DNA from: Thermococcus stetteri
GTDB taxonomy: Archaea; Methanobacteriota_B; Thermococci; Thermococcales; Thermococcaceae
Assembly (NCBI RefSeq): GCF_017873335.1
Contig: NZ_JAGGKB010000001.1
Location: forward strand, 248,001-312,000
Reading direction: 5' to 3'
Length of the DNA: 64,000 bases
The notes under the pieces were generated by a model, which had not been told where the DNA came from, did no database searches, and saw only the letters and a program-made list of their open reading frames with translations. Below are positions 27,070-36,236 of this stretch, in pieces. The first letter of the stretch is position 1. Every line of letters begins with the position of its first letter. The translations under genes were made by a program, and so were the position numbers.

Positions 27070-28248
27070 TCAAAGCTTTGAAAGTGCCTCGTTCATTCTC
27101 TCCATGGCCTCCATGAGCTTCTCCTTCTCGGTGGCGTAGCTTATCCTGATCCAGCCCTCACCCTGCCTTCCGAAGGCGGTTCCAGGGATAACGACAACCC
27201 CAGCGTTCTCAAGGAGCCAGTCGGCGAAGTCCTCGCTGCTCATGTCAAGCTCTGGGTCAATCTTGGCCCAGATATAGAACGCTCCCTTCGGTCTGAAGGG
27301 GGTTATGTGGGGCATATCGTTGAGGTACTTGAGAACGAGCTTTCTTCTCTCGTCGTATACCCGCCTCATTTTTTCGACGGCTTCCCAGCTCCTCTTGTCA
27401 CGCAGAGCAGTTATGCCGGCTATCTGGATGAAGGATGTAACGTTGCCGATAACATAAGCGTGGAGCTTTATCATATCGCGGATGACCTGCTCTGGTGCTA
27501 TGGCAAAGCCGAGGCGCCAGCCGGTCATGGCGAAGGTTTTGGAGAAGCTGTTGGCGAGTATTGTGTTGTCTGGAGCGTACTTTATCATCGGGTGGTGTCT
27601 GGCCCCCTCGTAGAGGAAGTGTTCGTAAGGCTCATCGCTGAGGATGTAGATGTTGTAGTCCTGGGCTATATCGGCTATGGCCTTTGCGATGTCCTTTTTC
27701 ATTATCGCTCCAGTCGGGTTGTTGGGATAGTTCATAACTATCATTCTTGTTCTCTTCGTTATCGCCTCAAGAAGTTCATCAGGGTCTATACGGAACTTGT
27801 TCTCCTCCCTGAGCGGGATGCGGATTATTCCAGCCTCGGCTATTTTGGCGTCCTCTACATAACACACAAAAGCTGGATCGGGGATTATCACGTCGTCGCC
27901 CTGTTCGAGTATGCTCTCGAAGGCCAGATAAGTCGCCTCGTACGCGCCTGCGGTGACTATTATGTTGTCCATGTCAACATCAACGTTGTAGAACTCCTTG
28001 TAGTACTCGGCGATGGCCTCCCTAAATTCCGGAATGCCAGCGTTGGGAGTGTAGTGAGTGTAACCCTCATCAATTGCCCTCTTGGCGGCTTCCTTTATGA
28101 CCTCGGGAGTGTCAAAGTCAGGCTCTCCAATACCGAGTGAGATGACGTTTTCCATCTTTGAGGCCTTTTCGAAGAGCTCCCTTATCTTTGACCTTTGAAG
28201 GATGTTTATCCTACCGGCCATGAAGTACTTTCTCCTCTTATACCTCAT
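27070..28248 (-). CDS. PLP-dependent class I aminotransferase
   Basis: A 392-residue aminotransferase with GIGEPDFDTP, YTPNAGIPEFREAIAEYY, NYPNNPTGA, DEPYEHFLYEG, the PLP lysine in SFSKTFAMTGWRLGF, and the substrate-carboxylate Arg in GWIRISYA. It belongs to the AspC/AraT branch; aspartate, alanine or aromatic substrates are all possible. ATG 28248 is supported by GGAGGG eight bases upstream and a TATATAA element at about 28288-28295. It heads the operon of membrane proteins. Confidence 0.9.
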   Translation of the reverse strand: MRYKRRKYFMAGRINILQRSKIRELFEKASKMENVISLGIGEPDFDTPEVIKEAAKRAIDEGYTHYTPNAGIPEFREAIAEYYKEFYNVDVDMDNIIVTAGAYEATYLAFESILEQGDDVIIPDPAFVCYVEDAKIAEAGIIRIPLREENKFRIDPDELLEAITKRTRMIVMNYPNNPTGAIMKKDIAKAIADIAQDYNIYILSDEPYEHFLYEGARHHPMIKYAPDNTILANSFSKTFAMTGWRLGFAIAPEQVIRDMIKLHAYVIGNVTSFIQIAGITALRDKRSWEAVEKMRRVYDERRKLVLKYLNDMPHITPFRPKGAFYIWAKIDPELDMSSEDFADWLLENAGVVVIPGTAFGRQGEGWIRISYATEKEKLMEAMERMNEALSKL

Positions 28249-28334
28249 TGGTGTTCCCTCCGGGCAGATCGGGGATGATTGAGCCAGTTATATAAACCTA
28301 TCCAAGAGAATCGTCAAAAATGTTGCGAAAACCC

Positions 28335-28742
28335 CTATAAAACTTCGACTAAGGCACTTTTTTCGAAGAATCTTTTCAGCTCATTGTCCGAGCAGTCCCT
28401 GAGCTCAAGCTCCTTAAGGCCGATGCTCTTCAGTATTTCTTCTGCCTTAGATCTCTCCCCAAATACTACAAGGTAGTTGGGTCCGTTTTTAGCCCCCACC
28501 ATCTTTATGGCCTCCTTTATCTGGTGGGTTCCAGCTAGACGGAGGAGTAGCTCCCCTCCAAGGGTTTTTGCATGGGCTGTGCCTCTCTTTATTGCTCTCT
28601 CCGCAAGCACTGCCGCCAAGGCTACTGCCCGCCAGCAGTCGACACTCACAAGTTGCACACTCGAACATAAGTAACCGATCACGTCATCAACATTGTGTAC
28701 ATCAATCCTCGCTATATGTATACCATTGGTTACAGAGATCAC
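28335..28742 (-). CDS. KEOPS complex subunit Cgi121
   Basis: A 135-residue protein matching archaeal Cgi121, which binds tRNA and activates Bud32 within KEOPS for t6A synthesis at tRNA position 37. Key segments are VQLVSVDCWRAVALAAVLAERAI, GELLLRLAGTHQIKEAI and NYLVVFG. GTG 28742 has GGTGA at suitable spacing; TTG 28748 is an alternative. The other KEOPS genes are not in the window. Confidence 0.85.
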   Translation of the reverse strand: MISVTNGIHIARIDVHNVDDVIGYLCSSVQLVSVDCWRAVALAAVLAERAIKRGTAHAKTLGGELLLRLAGTHQIKEAIKMVGAKNGPNYLVVFGERSKAEEILKSIGLKELELRDCSDNELKRFFEKSALVEVL

Positions 28743-28842
28743 CCTCAATCACCTGTCTCACCGTTTAGAAGCAGGCCTTAAAAGAGTTTTTCAAAAAAAT
28801 TTTGAAAATCATAATATTATAATATTAAAACAGAGCCACAAA

Positions 28843-28886
28843 GTATTTAACTACTTAAATCACCAACTAAGTTAGCTGTTTGGTGA
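28843..28886. promoter_or_regulatory. Promoter and inverted repeat upstream of the cdrS-ftsZ operon
   Basis: A TATTTAACTACTTAAA region (about 28844-28859) supplies a TATA-like core. Overlapping and following it are perfect 7-base arms TCACCAA (28860-28866) and TTGGTGA (28880-28886) with a 13-base spacer, ending 17 bases before the ATG. The arms lie about where transcription should start. This is a candidate operator, possibly for the ribbon-helix-helix protein encoded just downstream. Confidence 0.5.
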
Positions 28887-28902
28887 ACTGGGTGGTGCAA
28901 GG

Positions 28903-29094
28903 ATGAGCAGAATGAGAATAATCAGCGTTCAACTTCCTCAGGGGCTGATCAACGCCATGGATCAGCTCGTCAAAAAGGGCGTTTACCCCAACAGGAGTGA
29001 GGTCATCCGGGAGGCCATTCGCGAACTCCTGAAAAAAGAACTGTACCGCCTGGATACTGAAGAACGCTCAACACCTGATTACGTTATCAAATAA
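28903..29094 (+). CDS. CdrS-like ribbon-helix-helix regulator
   Basis: A 63-residue ribbon-helix-helix protein: IISVQLPQGLINAMDQLV forms the strand and first helix, NRSEVIREAIRELLKKEL the second. Small regulators of this type directly before ftsZ are widely kept in Euryarchaeota; in haloarchaea the homolog CdrS controls cell-division genes including ftsZ. The gene is 60 bases before the ftsZ start and likely in the same transcript. Orthology to CdrS is inferred from size, fold and position. Confidence 0.75.
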   Translation: MSRMRIISVQLPQGLINAMDQLVKKGVYPNRSEVIREAIRELLKKELYRLDTEERSTPDYVIK

Positions 29095-29154
29095 GCGCCT
29101 AAAATTAGTGGTAAAATAATGTTTCAATCTTCGGTAGGAGAGGGGGTTAGAAAA

Positions 29155-30393
29155 ATGGTGTTCAAGTTGCTTGAGCAGGCAGGAATAAAAATAGACTTGG
29201 ACGATGAACAAAAACATGTTCAAACAACGCCCCAGTTTGATGACGAAGACAACGAAATACGGATAGTTATAGTCGGTGTGGGCGGTTCTGGAAACAACAC
29301 CATAACCAGGCTTTACGACCTCGGTGTTCAGGGTGCCGAGCTTATTGCCATGAACACCGACGCCCAAGCCCTCAGGCACGCCAAGGCCCACAAGAAGCTT
29401 CTTTTGGGAAGGGATCTAACTCAAGGAAAGGGCTCCGGCGGCGATCCTGAGGTCGGCTACCGCGCCGCTGAAGCAAGCGCCCACGAGATAGCCGAGACCA
29501 TTGGGGATGCCGACTTGGTCTTCATAACTGCCGGAATGGGCAACGGAACGGGTACTGGTGCCGCTCCTGTCGTTGCAAGGGTCATAAAGGAGCGCGCCCG
29601 CCACAACGGCCGCTTTAGGGAACCGCTCGTCGTCAGCGTTGTAACCTACCCGTTCAAGAACGAGGGTAAGATCAGGGAGGAGAAGGCCAAGGCTGGAATA
29701 AAAGCCCTTCTGTACTATTCCGACACCGTCATAATAATCGAGAACGACAAGCTCCTCCAGCTCGTTCCAGAGCTCCCGATCAATGCCGCCTTCCGCTTCG
29801 CCGACGAAATCATAGCCAGAATGGTCAAGGGCATAACAGAGACGATAAAGCTCCCGTCAATGGTGAACATAGACTTTGCCGACGTTTACAGCATAATGCA
29901 CAACGGGGGTGCCGCCCTCATAGGTATAGGCGAAAGCGACTCGAGCAACAGGGCCGTTGACGCCGTCAAGAACGCCCTCCAGAACAAGCTCCTCGATGTG
30001 GAGTATGGAAGCGGAGAAAAGGCCCTCGTCCACTTCACCGTTGGTCCCGACGTCAGCCTAGGGGAGATCAACGACGCCATGAATATTGTTTATGAGAAGC
30101 TCGGCGAAAAGAGCGAGATCAAGTGGGGTGCGAGGATAGACGAGGACATGGGCAAGATGGTCCGCGCGATGGTCATAATGACGGGCGTTAAGAGTCCACA
30201 CATCCTCGGCGGCGAAACCGCCCTCCAGCTTCCAGTGAAGGAGTCCCTGCTCCCAGCCGAACCGAAGGCTAGCTTCAACTCCTTCGAAGACAAGATATAC
30301 AAGGCTATCTCCCGCAGAGAGGACGAAAGGCCCGGAAACAGTATGAAGGCATACATAAGCAGGATCCTAGCCGATTTCGACGACCTCAGCTGA
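29155..30393 (+). CDS. ftsZ: Cell division GTPase FtsZ
   Basis: A 413-residue tubulin homolog that polymerises at midcell. GTP-binding motifs are [10 protein letters not shown] (T1), [18 protein letters not shown] (T4, the tubulin signature), and the synergy loop NIDFADV (T7). ATG 29155 ([15 protein letters not shown]) follows AGGAGAGGGGG; the frame opens 12 codons earlier. Thermococcales carry more than one FtsZ; which paralog this is was not settled. A ParA-like ATPase follows 25 bases on. Confidence 0.95.
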   Translation: MVFKLLEQAGIKIDLDDEQKHVQTTPQFDDEDNEIRIVIVGVGGSGNNTITRLYDLGVQGAELIAMNTDAQALRHAKAHKKLLLGRDLTQGKGSGGDPEVGYRAAEASAHEIAETIGDADLVFITAGMGNGTGTGAAPVVARVIKERARHNGRFREPLVVSVVTYPFKNEGKIREEKAKAGIKALLYYSDTVIIIENDKLLQLVPELPINAAFRFADEIIARMVKGITETIKLPSMVNIDFADVYSIMHNGGAALIGIGESDSSNRAVDAVKNALQNKLLDVEYGSGEKALVHFTVGPDVSLGEINDAMNIVYEKLGEKSEIKWGARIDEDMGKMVRAMVIMTGVKSPHILGGETALQLPVKESLLPAEPKASFNSFEDKIYKAISRREDERPGNSMKAYISRILADFDDLS

Positions 30394-30418
30394 CTTTTAT
30401 CCTTTTAGGGTGAAACCA

Positions 30419-31189
30419 ATGGCAGTCGTAATCAGCGTTGCCAATCAGAAGGGGGGAGTGGGCAAGACAACGCTCACGATGAACCTCGGCTTCGCCCTCT
30501 CCGAAATGGGCAAGCGGGTTCTCCTAGTTGACGTCGACCCCCAGTTCAACCTAACATTCGGCCTAATCGGGATGAAGGTTCTTGAGCACTCCAACAGGAA
30601 CGTTGGAACACTGATGACAAGAGAAAGCGAGATCGAGGAAACGATCGTCCAGGTAAAAGATAACCTCGACCTGATACCCAGCCATCTGAACCTTTCAGCC
30701 AAGGAGATCGAGATAATAAACGCGTACAACAGAGAAAGGAGGCTCGAAAAGGCCTTGATCCCGGTGCTCCCGGATTACGACTACGTCCTTATTGACAACC
30801 CGCCAAGCATGGGCATATTCCTTGTGAATTCTCTAACCGCGTCGGACTACGTGCTGATACCGCTCGAGCTTAGCTACTTCGGGGTAATCGGCATGCAGCT
30901 TATGTTCAACCTGATGAGGATGATCAGGGAGGAGACCAACGAGAACCTCAAGCTCCTCGGTCTCGTCCCAAACAAGTTCACTAGGCAGACAAAGGTTCCG
31001 AAGATGCGCCTCAAGGAACTGAAGGAAGCCTATCCAGACGCTCCAATACTGACCACGATACCGAAGGCCATAGCCCTTGAAAAGGCCCAGAGCGAGGGTA
31101 AGAGCATATTCGAGTTTGAGCCGGATAGTAGAGCCTCTAAGGCCTTCCAAAAGCTTGCCAAAGAGGTGGTTGAAATTGTCGAAGGATAA
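30419..31189 (+). CDS. ParA/Soj-type ATPase
   Basis: A 256-residue deviant Walker ATPase: KGGVGKTTLTMNLG near residue 10, LLVDVDPQFNL, and YVLIDNPPSMG (Walker B). ParA-type proteins position DNA or protein complexes using ATP-driven DNA binding. The downstream gene overlaps by 14 bases and encodes a small ribbon-helix-helix-like protein that could be its partner. The position right after ftsZ suggests a link of chromosome or septum placement to division, but this is inference. Confidence 0.9.
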   Translation: MAVVISVANQKGGVGKTTLTMNLGFALSEMGKRVLLVDVDPQFNLTFGLIGMKVLEHSNRNVGTLMTRESEIEETIVQVKDNLDLIPSHLNLSAKEIEIINAYNRERRLEKALIPVLPDYDYVLIDNPPSMGIFLVNSLTASDYVLIPLELSYFGVIGMQLMFNLMRMIREETNENLKLLGLVPNKFTRQTKVPKMRLKELKEAYPDAPILTTIPKAIALEKAQSEGKSIFEFEPDSRASKAFQKLAKEVVEIVEG

Positions 31190-31502
31190 ACTCCCGAGGC
31201 TTTTTGACGGTTCAATAAACGAATTAACCCGCCCTTCTAAGCCTAAAAAGGAGAAAGCCACCGATTTGAAGAAGGATAAAATGCAAAAGACCCTCTACGT
31301 CACCAAGGACATGAACAGGAAGCTCATCGAGCTTTACGGTGAGGAGGGGAGGAGGCAGAGCATAATAGTCGAAGATGCAGTCAACCTGTACTACTACCTC
31401 AAACGAGCTTTGGGCCAGAAAAAGTTCGAGGAGCTTATGAGCGCAGTCAAAAGGGAAGACCCCGAGTTCCTTCGCGATTATATGAGCAGGTTCAAGCTTT
31501 AA
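31176..31502 (+). CDS. Small ribbon-helix-helix-like partner of the ParA protein
   Basis: A 108-residue basic protein. The TTG at 31176 is chosen because GAGGTGG lies just upstream, inside the end of the parA-like gene. The N-terminal 40 residues are Lys/Pro-rich and probably disordered; KTLYVTKDMNRKLIELY and RRQSIIVEDAVNLYYYLKRAL then fit a ribbon-helix-helix domain. Small DNA-binding proteins of this kind act as centromere-binding partners for ParA. No exact family recognised. Confidence 0.65.
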   Translation: MSKDKLPRLFDGSINELTRPSKPKKEKATDLKKDKMQKTLYVTKDMNRKLIELYGEEGRRQSIIVEDAVNLYYYLKRALGQKKFEELMSAVKREDPEFLRDYMSRFKL

Positions 31503-31577
31503 CCAGATAATCCAATTAGAGAACTCCAATAAAAATCATGAAATCACTCGATCGTTGAAATCAGGTGGTTTATCCTT

Positions 31578-32027
31578 TCACTCGCAGAACGTCTCCACGA
31601 TCCTCTGGATTATTTTGCTCGTCTTCGCCCTATCACTTTTGTAGAGGTAGGGTATCCTTATAACCTCGGCGTTTATTCCATGCTTCCTCAGCTCTTCCTT
31701 CAGCTTTTCACAGTTGAAGAACTGATCGGGGCCGATTGCTATCACGTCAGGGTTTATTCTCTTCACGAGTTCCATGTCTATCGTTCCAGGCGTTCCGATG
31801 TAGACCTCATCCACGTACCTTATGGCCCTCAGGAGTTCCGCCCTGTCCTCCGCGGGGTTTATCGGTTCCCTCCTCTTCTGCATCCTCACGGTCTCGTCGT
31901 GTGCCACTATAACGATCAGCTCGTCGCCAAGCTCTTTGGCCTGCTTCAAAAAGTGGATGTGGCCGACGTGGAGGATGTCAAAAACTCCCCCAACCAGGAC
32001 TCTGATTCTCTTCCCCTTCTTTTCCAT
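31578..32027 (-). CDS. ribL: Archaeal FAD synthase
   Basis: A 149-residue nucleotidyltransferase that joins FMN and ATP to make FAD. The HxGH signature is in [15 protein letters not shown], with the distal KTSKII motif near residue 137 replacing the bacterial ISSTxIR type. Length and sequence fit RibL. It ends an operon with PUA, PyrF and DUF4443 genes, one base after the PUA gene stop. Confidence 0.9.
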   Translation of the reverse strand: MEKKGKRIRVLVGGVFDILHVGHIHFLKQAKELGDELIVIVAHDETVRMQKRREPINPAEDRAELLRAIRYVDEVYIGTPGTIDMELVKRINPDVIAIGPDQFFNCEKLKEELRKHGINAEVIRIPYLYKSDRAKTSKIIQRIVETFCE

Positions 32028-32028
32028 C

Positions 32029-32547
32029 TCAGCCCACCGTGACCTGCCAGATTTTATCCTTTGCGTGATGGATGTTCTTCACGGCCTTGCCCTTCGGCTT
32101 CTCCTTCATCTTCTTGCCGTCCATGAGGGCTATCCCTATGGCGAGGGGCCTTCCGTAGTTCTCCTCGACGACGAAGACGAAGTCGCCCTCTTTGATGTTC
32201 TCGTCGGCATCAACTATACCAGCCGCCATGACGTCGGCTCCGTTCAGTATGTACGGGACTGCGCCCTCATCCACAACGACCCTCCTAGGCCACTTCCTCA
32301 GGTCCTCCTCGTTGGAGAGCTCGTAGAGCGCTATCACCAAGGGAAAGACCAGCTCCTTCCTCCTTATGAAGAAGGGCTTCCCATTCACGAGGAGAATTTC
32401 GGTGGTCTTGTCGAACTCGGCCACTTCAACCCTGTCCTTCTTGTCCAGCATCTTCTTGGCTATCTCCTCGCCGAAGATCTCGCTCATCTCACGGATTATC
32501 TCCTTTATCTCCTTCTTGCTGAGGGGATGCTTGACCTTTAGCTCCAT
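32029..32547 (-). CDS. PUA-domain RNA-binding protein (MCT-1-like)
   Basis: A 172-residue protein with an N-terminal pre-PUA domain ([21 protein letters not shown]) and a C-terminal PUA domain (about 85-160, [34 protein letters not shown]). The layout resembles archaeal DUF1947/PUA proteins related to eukaryotic MCT-1, which bind the ribosome or tRNA. It overlaps the pyrF stop by one base. Confidence 0.82.
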   Translation of the reverse strand: MELKVKHPLSKKEIKEIIREMSEIFGEEIAKKMLDKKDRVEVAEFDKTTEILLVNGKPFFIRRKELVFPLVIALYELSNEEDLRKWPRRVVVDEGAVPYILNGADVMAAGIVDADENIKEGDFVFVVEENYGRPLAIGIALMDGKKMKEKPKGKAVKNIHHAKDKIWQVTVG

Positions 32548-33188
32548 CAGACCACCTCCAGAATTTCCTCATAGAGCCTCCTCGCGGCCTCGCGCGGGTT
32601 ATCACTACCGTAGATCGAGCGTCCGACTATCACGTAGTCAGCACCGGCCTTAATTGCGTCCTTCGCAGTCCCACCCTGTGCACCAACACCTGGAGTTAGG
32701 ATCCTTATCCCCCTCTCGAGCCTTGAACGGATGTACGAGACCCGCTCCGGTCTGGTCGCGGGGGCTATTACTCCAAAGGGCTTCAGCTCGTTCGCAAGTT
32801 CGATCAGCTTGTCGGTGACGGGCTGGATGAACTCACTGGCTCCAGGGTGGCTCATCTCGACAACGATGATGGTTTTCCCGAGCTCCATGACTGCCTCAAC
32901 GCTGTCCCTGCCGACGAAACCGTGGGCGATTATGTAGTCCGCTCCGGCCTCGAAGACCTTACTCGCTATCAACCTATTGGTGTTCGGTATATCAGCGAGC
33001 TTGAGGTCGGCTATTATTGGGAGCCCCGTGACCTGCTTGAGCTCGGTGATTATTCCAAGCCCGGAGCCGATTATGAGCGGCCAGTTCACCTTGACTGCCC
33101 AGAGGTAGTCAGCGGTGCATTCCGCTATCTCAAGTGCCCTCTCCCTATCATAAACGTCGAGCGCCAGAATGAGCCTGCTCTCCCTCAT
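32547..33188 (-). CDS. pyrF: Orotidine 5'-phosphate decarboxylase
   Basis: A 213-residue OMP decarboxylase making UMP. The D-K-D triad appears as LALDVYDRERA, VKVNWP and DLKLADIPNTN; the phosphate loop ITPGVGAQGG and VGRSIYGSDNP are near the end. It is preceded by DUF4443 with a 4-base gap and followed by the PUA gene. Confidence 0.95.
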   Translation of the reverse strand: MRESRLILALDVYDRERALEIAECTADYLWAVKVNWPLIIGSGLGIITELKQVTGLPIIADLKLADIPNTNRLIASKVFEAGADYIIAHGFVGRDSVEAVMELGKTIIVVEMSHPGASEFIQPVTDKLIELANELKPFGVIAPATRPERVSYIRSRLERGIRILTPGVGAQGGTAKDAIKAGADYVIVGRSIYGSDNPREAARRLYEEILEVV

Positions 33189-33192
33189 CTCC

Positions 33193-33795
33193 TCACCTCA
33201 CGATGGACTTGAGTTCCTCCGGGATTTTATCTCCCTTCAGGGTTACTGCAACGTGGTAGGCACTCTTCATGGCATCGGACGGGTTCTCGGCCCAGGTCAC
33301 GACTATCAGGTCTCCATCGGAGAAGTTCAGGACTTCCTTGATGTTCTCTGCCAGTTCCTCCATTGTATCCCGCAGTGGTCTCCCGTCCTCCGGAAAGACT
33401 GGCTCGCCGTTTTTAACTACCAGTATCATTGCCCCCTTTGCAAAGAACCTTATGGCCTCGTCCCTGAGCTCGATACTCTTGAACTGAGGAGGATTTTTGA
33501 CCACAATGGCATAAGCGGGCATTCCGTCGACCTTTCCAACGAAGTGCGTCTCAGAGAAGAGATTTCTAAGCTCCTCAAGGAGCTTTTTTCCGGTTTTACT
33601 TAGGAAGTGCCCCCTCTGGGCAGAGTCTATAACCCCAATCCAGTCAAGCTTCTTAAGAAGCGTCCTAACACTACCCTCACCGAGGTCGAGTGTTTCGGCG
33701 ATGGCCTTTCTGCCTATGGGTTCTTTCAGAAGAAACAATACGGCTATGACATCCTCAAGCGTAAACTCGGGATAGGCTCCCCTCTTCCAGCTCAT
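33193..33795 (-). CDS. DUF4443 protein with winged-helix N-terminus
   Basis: A 200-residue protein: a winged-helix region at about 10-70 (TLEDVIAVLFLL, GRKAIAETLDLGEGSVRTLLKKLDWIGVI) joined to a DUF4443 domain. It may be a transcription regulator that senses a small molecule. ATG 33795 follows GGAGGGG. A TTTATATG element at about 33816-33826 is the likely TATA box for the DUF4443-pyrF-PUA-ribL operon, so it may control pyrimidine or flavin genes. Confidence 0.78.
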   Translation of the reverse strand: MSWKRGAYPEFTLEDVIAVLFLLKEPIGRKAIAETLDLGEGSVRTLLKKLDWIGVIDSAQRGHFLSKTGKKLLEELRNLFSETHFVGKVDGMPAYAIVVKNPPQFKSIELRDEAIRFFAKGAMILVVKNGEPVFPEDGRPLRDTMEELAENIKEVLNFSDGDLIVVTWAENPSDAMKSAYHVAVTLKGDKIPEELKSIVR

Positions 33796-33879
33796 TGGTT
33801 CCCCTCCAGAGAAAAAACAATGCCACATATAAAAAGGTTTATCGTGTTCCTTATTACCCCCTGGATTCAGTGGAAGCAT

Positions 33880-34887
33880 CTACAAGAATTCCCACCATTC
33901 TTCGAGGACTTCTCTTACTCTGTCTACTATGCTCAGAGTTTCAAAGGAAGGATATACCGATACCTCAAAGCGATCACCACTGAGGTGGCCAACCAAAAAA
34001 GCTGGCAACCCCTTTTCAAGACCAACGTTGTATCCACCCTCAAAAACAACCACAAGGGGGTATTCCGAGAGAGTTGTTCCTGCATAGGCGTAAAAGATCT
34101 CGCTCAGGCGGAGCGTCGTAAGGCCGTCCCCATGGAAGCCATCAAAACCAGCCGAGACAATTATGACTTCCGGCTTGAACTGGTCAACAACGGGCAAAAC
34201 GATCTCGTTCCAAGCGTAGATGTAATCCCCATCTCTCGAATAATGGGCCATCGGAATGTTGATCTTAGTTCCCTCTGCACTTTTGCCTCCAACTTCATAC
34301 TCATAGCCGCTACCAGGGTATATGTCCCTCTCGTGGAGGTCTATGTGAACGATGTTTGGGTCGTTCCACAGTATCTCCTGCGTTCCGTTTCCGTGGTGGG
34401 CGTCGAAGTCAATAACCAAGGCCTTTCCAGTGAGTTCTTCGAGGAGCTTTGCAGCATAAGCCGCGTTGTTGAAGATGCAGAAGCCGAGAGTCGGCGCGTT
34501 GAAGGCCCTTCCCCTTCTGCCGGCATGATGGCCCGGTGGCCTTACAAGGGTAAGATAAAGCCCTTTATCCTCAAGTGCAAGCTCAACAGCTTTCTTAACA
34601 GAACCAAAGGCGTGGAGCGCGGCGTTAACCGTGCCGGGGGAGACGTAGGTATCGGGGTCGAGGTAGTTGAAAGACCTGCCCAGCTCTTTCACCAGCTCCA
34701 CGTACTCTCTATCGTGCACCCTGAGGAGCTCCTCTTCCTGAACTGGGTCGGGTTCGATAACGTTTTTCCACAGACCGGCCTTTTTAAGCCCCTCGACGGC
34801 TTTTTTCAGCCTACCCGGGTTCTCCGGGTGGTAGTCATCAGGTCTGTGTTCGAGGAAAATTGGGGTATAAAGAATCCCGAACTTCAA
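33880..34887 (-). CDS. Histone deacetylase family protein
   Basis: A 335-residue class II-like deacetylase. Active-site motifs: RPPGHHAGR, zinc ligands DFDAHHGNGT and SAGFDGFHGD, and the catalytic Tyr in VFEGGYN. Archaeal and bacterial members act on acetylated proteins, polyamines or other small acetyl compounds. The start overlaps the stop of the upstream 199-residue gene by 4 bases. Confidence 0.92.
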   Translation of the reverse strand: MKFGILYTPIFLEHRPDDYHPENPGRLKKAVEGLKKAGLWKNVIEPDPVQEEELLRVHDREYVELVKELGRSFNYLDPDTYVSPGTVNAALHAFGSVKKAVELALEDKGLYLTLVRPPGHHAGRRGRAFNAPTLGFCIFNNAAYAAKLLEELTGKALVIDFDAHHGNGTQEILWNDPNIVHIDLHERDIYPGSGYEYEVGGKSAEGTKINIPMAHYSRDGDYIYAWNEIVLPVVDQFKPEVIIVSAGFDGFHGDGLTTLRLSEIFYAYAGTTLSEYPLVVVFEGGYNVGLEKGLPAFLVGHLSGDRFEVSVYPSFETLSIVDRVREVLEEWWEFL

Positions 34888-35483
34888 ATGTACCCCCTCT
34901 CATCCTCTTTAACGGCTTTTTTAAGCTCTGAAAGGAGTGCTTCGGCATCTTCTTTGCTCAGGCCGACTTTCTTCGTGAGGAACTCAACTATCTCCTTCTC
35001 GCTGGCACCGTTCTGCATCCTCTCAAATACCATGAAGGCCAGCCTCTCGAATATCATCTCCTGAAATTCCTGGGTGAGGCCGAGAGAATCCATGAGGACG
35101 TTCATACCCACGAGGAGGGCTGTTAAAGCGTCGTTGAACTCCTCCTTCCCAAGGCTCTTCTCGTCTAGGTCAACTCTAAGGGTTATTTCATCGTTTATAC
35201 CGCTGAGCGTGAACTTTAGGAAGTTCATGCGCTCGTTCAGAACGAGGAGGGTATGATACACCTTGACCTTTTCCTCTAGTCTCATGGCTATGGTCTCTAT
35301 GCCGCTTGGGACGGCCAGTCTAACGAACCCGTCCATGAATAGGACGTTGAGGGCAAAGGGAATCTTTGGATGTTCGGCCACGTAGTGGTTCTCCACCACC
35401 TGCCTGACGTTCCAGGGAAGGTCAACTATATCCTCTGCATCGTCTTTACCTGCCCTAAGCCATTCAAGAACTTGAGTGTTCAT
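34884..35483 (-). CDS. Conserved protein of unknown function
   Basis: A 199-residue acidic protein without recognised domain. The middle (about 40-150) looks like mixed alpha/beta, with FALNVLFMDGFVRLAVPSG; the last 45 residues (EKEIVEFLTKKVGLSKEDAEALLSELKKA) are helical. It is translationally coupled to the histone-deacetylase-like gene, suggesting a shared role. Confidence 0.7.
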   Translation of the reverse strand: MNTQVLEWLRAGKDDAEDIVDLPWNVRQVVENHYVAEHPKIPFALNVLFMDGFVRLAVPSGIETIAMRLEEKVKVYHTLLVLNERMNFLKFTLSGINDEITLRVDLDEKSLGKEEFNDALTALLVGMNVLMDSLGLTQEFQEMIFERLAFMVFERMQNGASEKEIVEFLTKKVGLSKEDAEALLSELKKAVKEDERGYI

Positions 35484-35562
35484 CAGATATCACCTTGGAA
35501 ACATAAGGCACATGTCCTTAAAAAAATATTGAGGTTTGGAACAAAAAGGTAGTGAAGCAGGA

Positions 35563-36135
35563 TCACCATTCCTCTTCTTCCTCGATGAGGCCGTACTTCT
35601 CCAGCTCGCGGAGGAGCTTCTTAACGGCCTCCCAGGCGTCCTGCTCGCTCTTGGCACCGGAACATACGATTTTTCCAGAGGAGAATAAGAGTATTACAGC
35701 CCTCGGCTCCTTGACGCGGTATATAACGCCAGGGAACTGCTCAGGCTCATATTCACAGTTCGGAAGGATCAGAGCAACGGCATCGAGGTTGAACTCCATA
35801 CCGATGTCACCGCTGAAGACCATGTTCTGGATGTCTATCTGGGGTTCCCTAGTGAATTTAGCTCCTATTTTCTTCAGCATCTCGATTAGTTTATACACGG
35901 CCCTCTTGATGTCGTCAACGCTCTTTGCGCCCGTTACAACGAGCTTTCCTGAGCTGAATATCAGAAGAGCCACTTTCGGGTCGTCAAAGCGGCAGATTAT
36001 ACCCGGGAACTCCTCAGGATTGTACTTTGAGCTCGGACAGATCTCTATGACCTTCTCAAGGTTGAGGTCTGTAAAGAGATCGACAGAAGCAACTATATTC
36101 TCAATCCTGAGCTTTACATTGCTCATGTCCACCAA
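35563..36135 (-). CDS. tbp: TATA-box binding protein
   Basis: A 190-residue archaeal TBP made of two imperfect repeats, each with FPGI or FPGV and LLIFSSGK or LLFSSGK and ending VVTGAKS or VCSGAKS, plus the acidic C-terminal tail EEEEEW. It recruits TFB and RNA polymerase at promoters. GTG 36135 gives the [17 protein letters not shown] start known from Pyrococcus and follows GGAGGTG. Confidence 0.97.
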   Translation of the reverse strand: MVDMSNVKLRIENIVASVDLFTDLNLEKVIEICPSSKYNPEEFPGIICRFDDPKVALLIFSSGKLVVTGAKSVDDIKRAVYKLIEMLKKIGAKFTREPQIDIQNMVFSGDIGMEFNLDAVALILPNCEYEPEQFPGVIYRVKEPRAVILLFSSGKIVCSGAKSEQDAWEAVKKLLRELEKYGLIEEEEEW

Positions 36136-36168
36136 GGTTTACACCTCCGAATGGTGGGTTTAAAAACC

Positions 36169-36178
36169 CTTTATAAAT
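36169..36178 (-). promoter_or_regulatory. TATA box of tbp
   Basis: ATTTATAAAG on the minus strand, about 35-40 bases before the GTG start of tbp, followed by AAACC. It is the only strong TATA-like element in the gap between tbp and the DUF505 gene. Confidence 0.55.
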
Positions 36179-36236
36179 GAGGGCCGTTGCTTTTTAAAGG
36201 TTTAGGTCAGAAGGAAATAAACAGAAGAAAAAGGCC

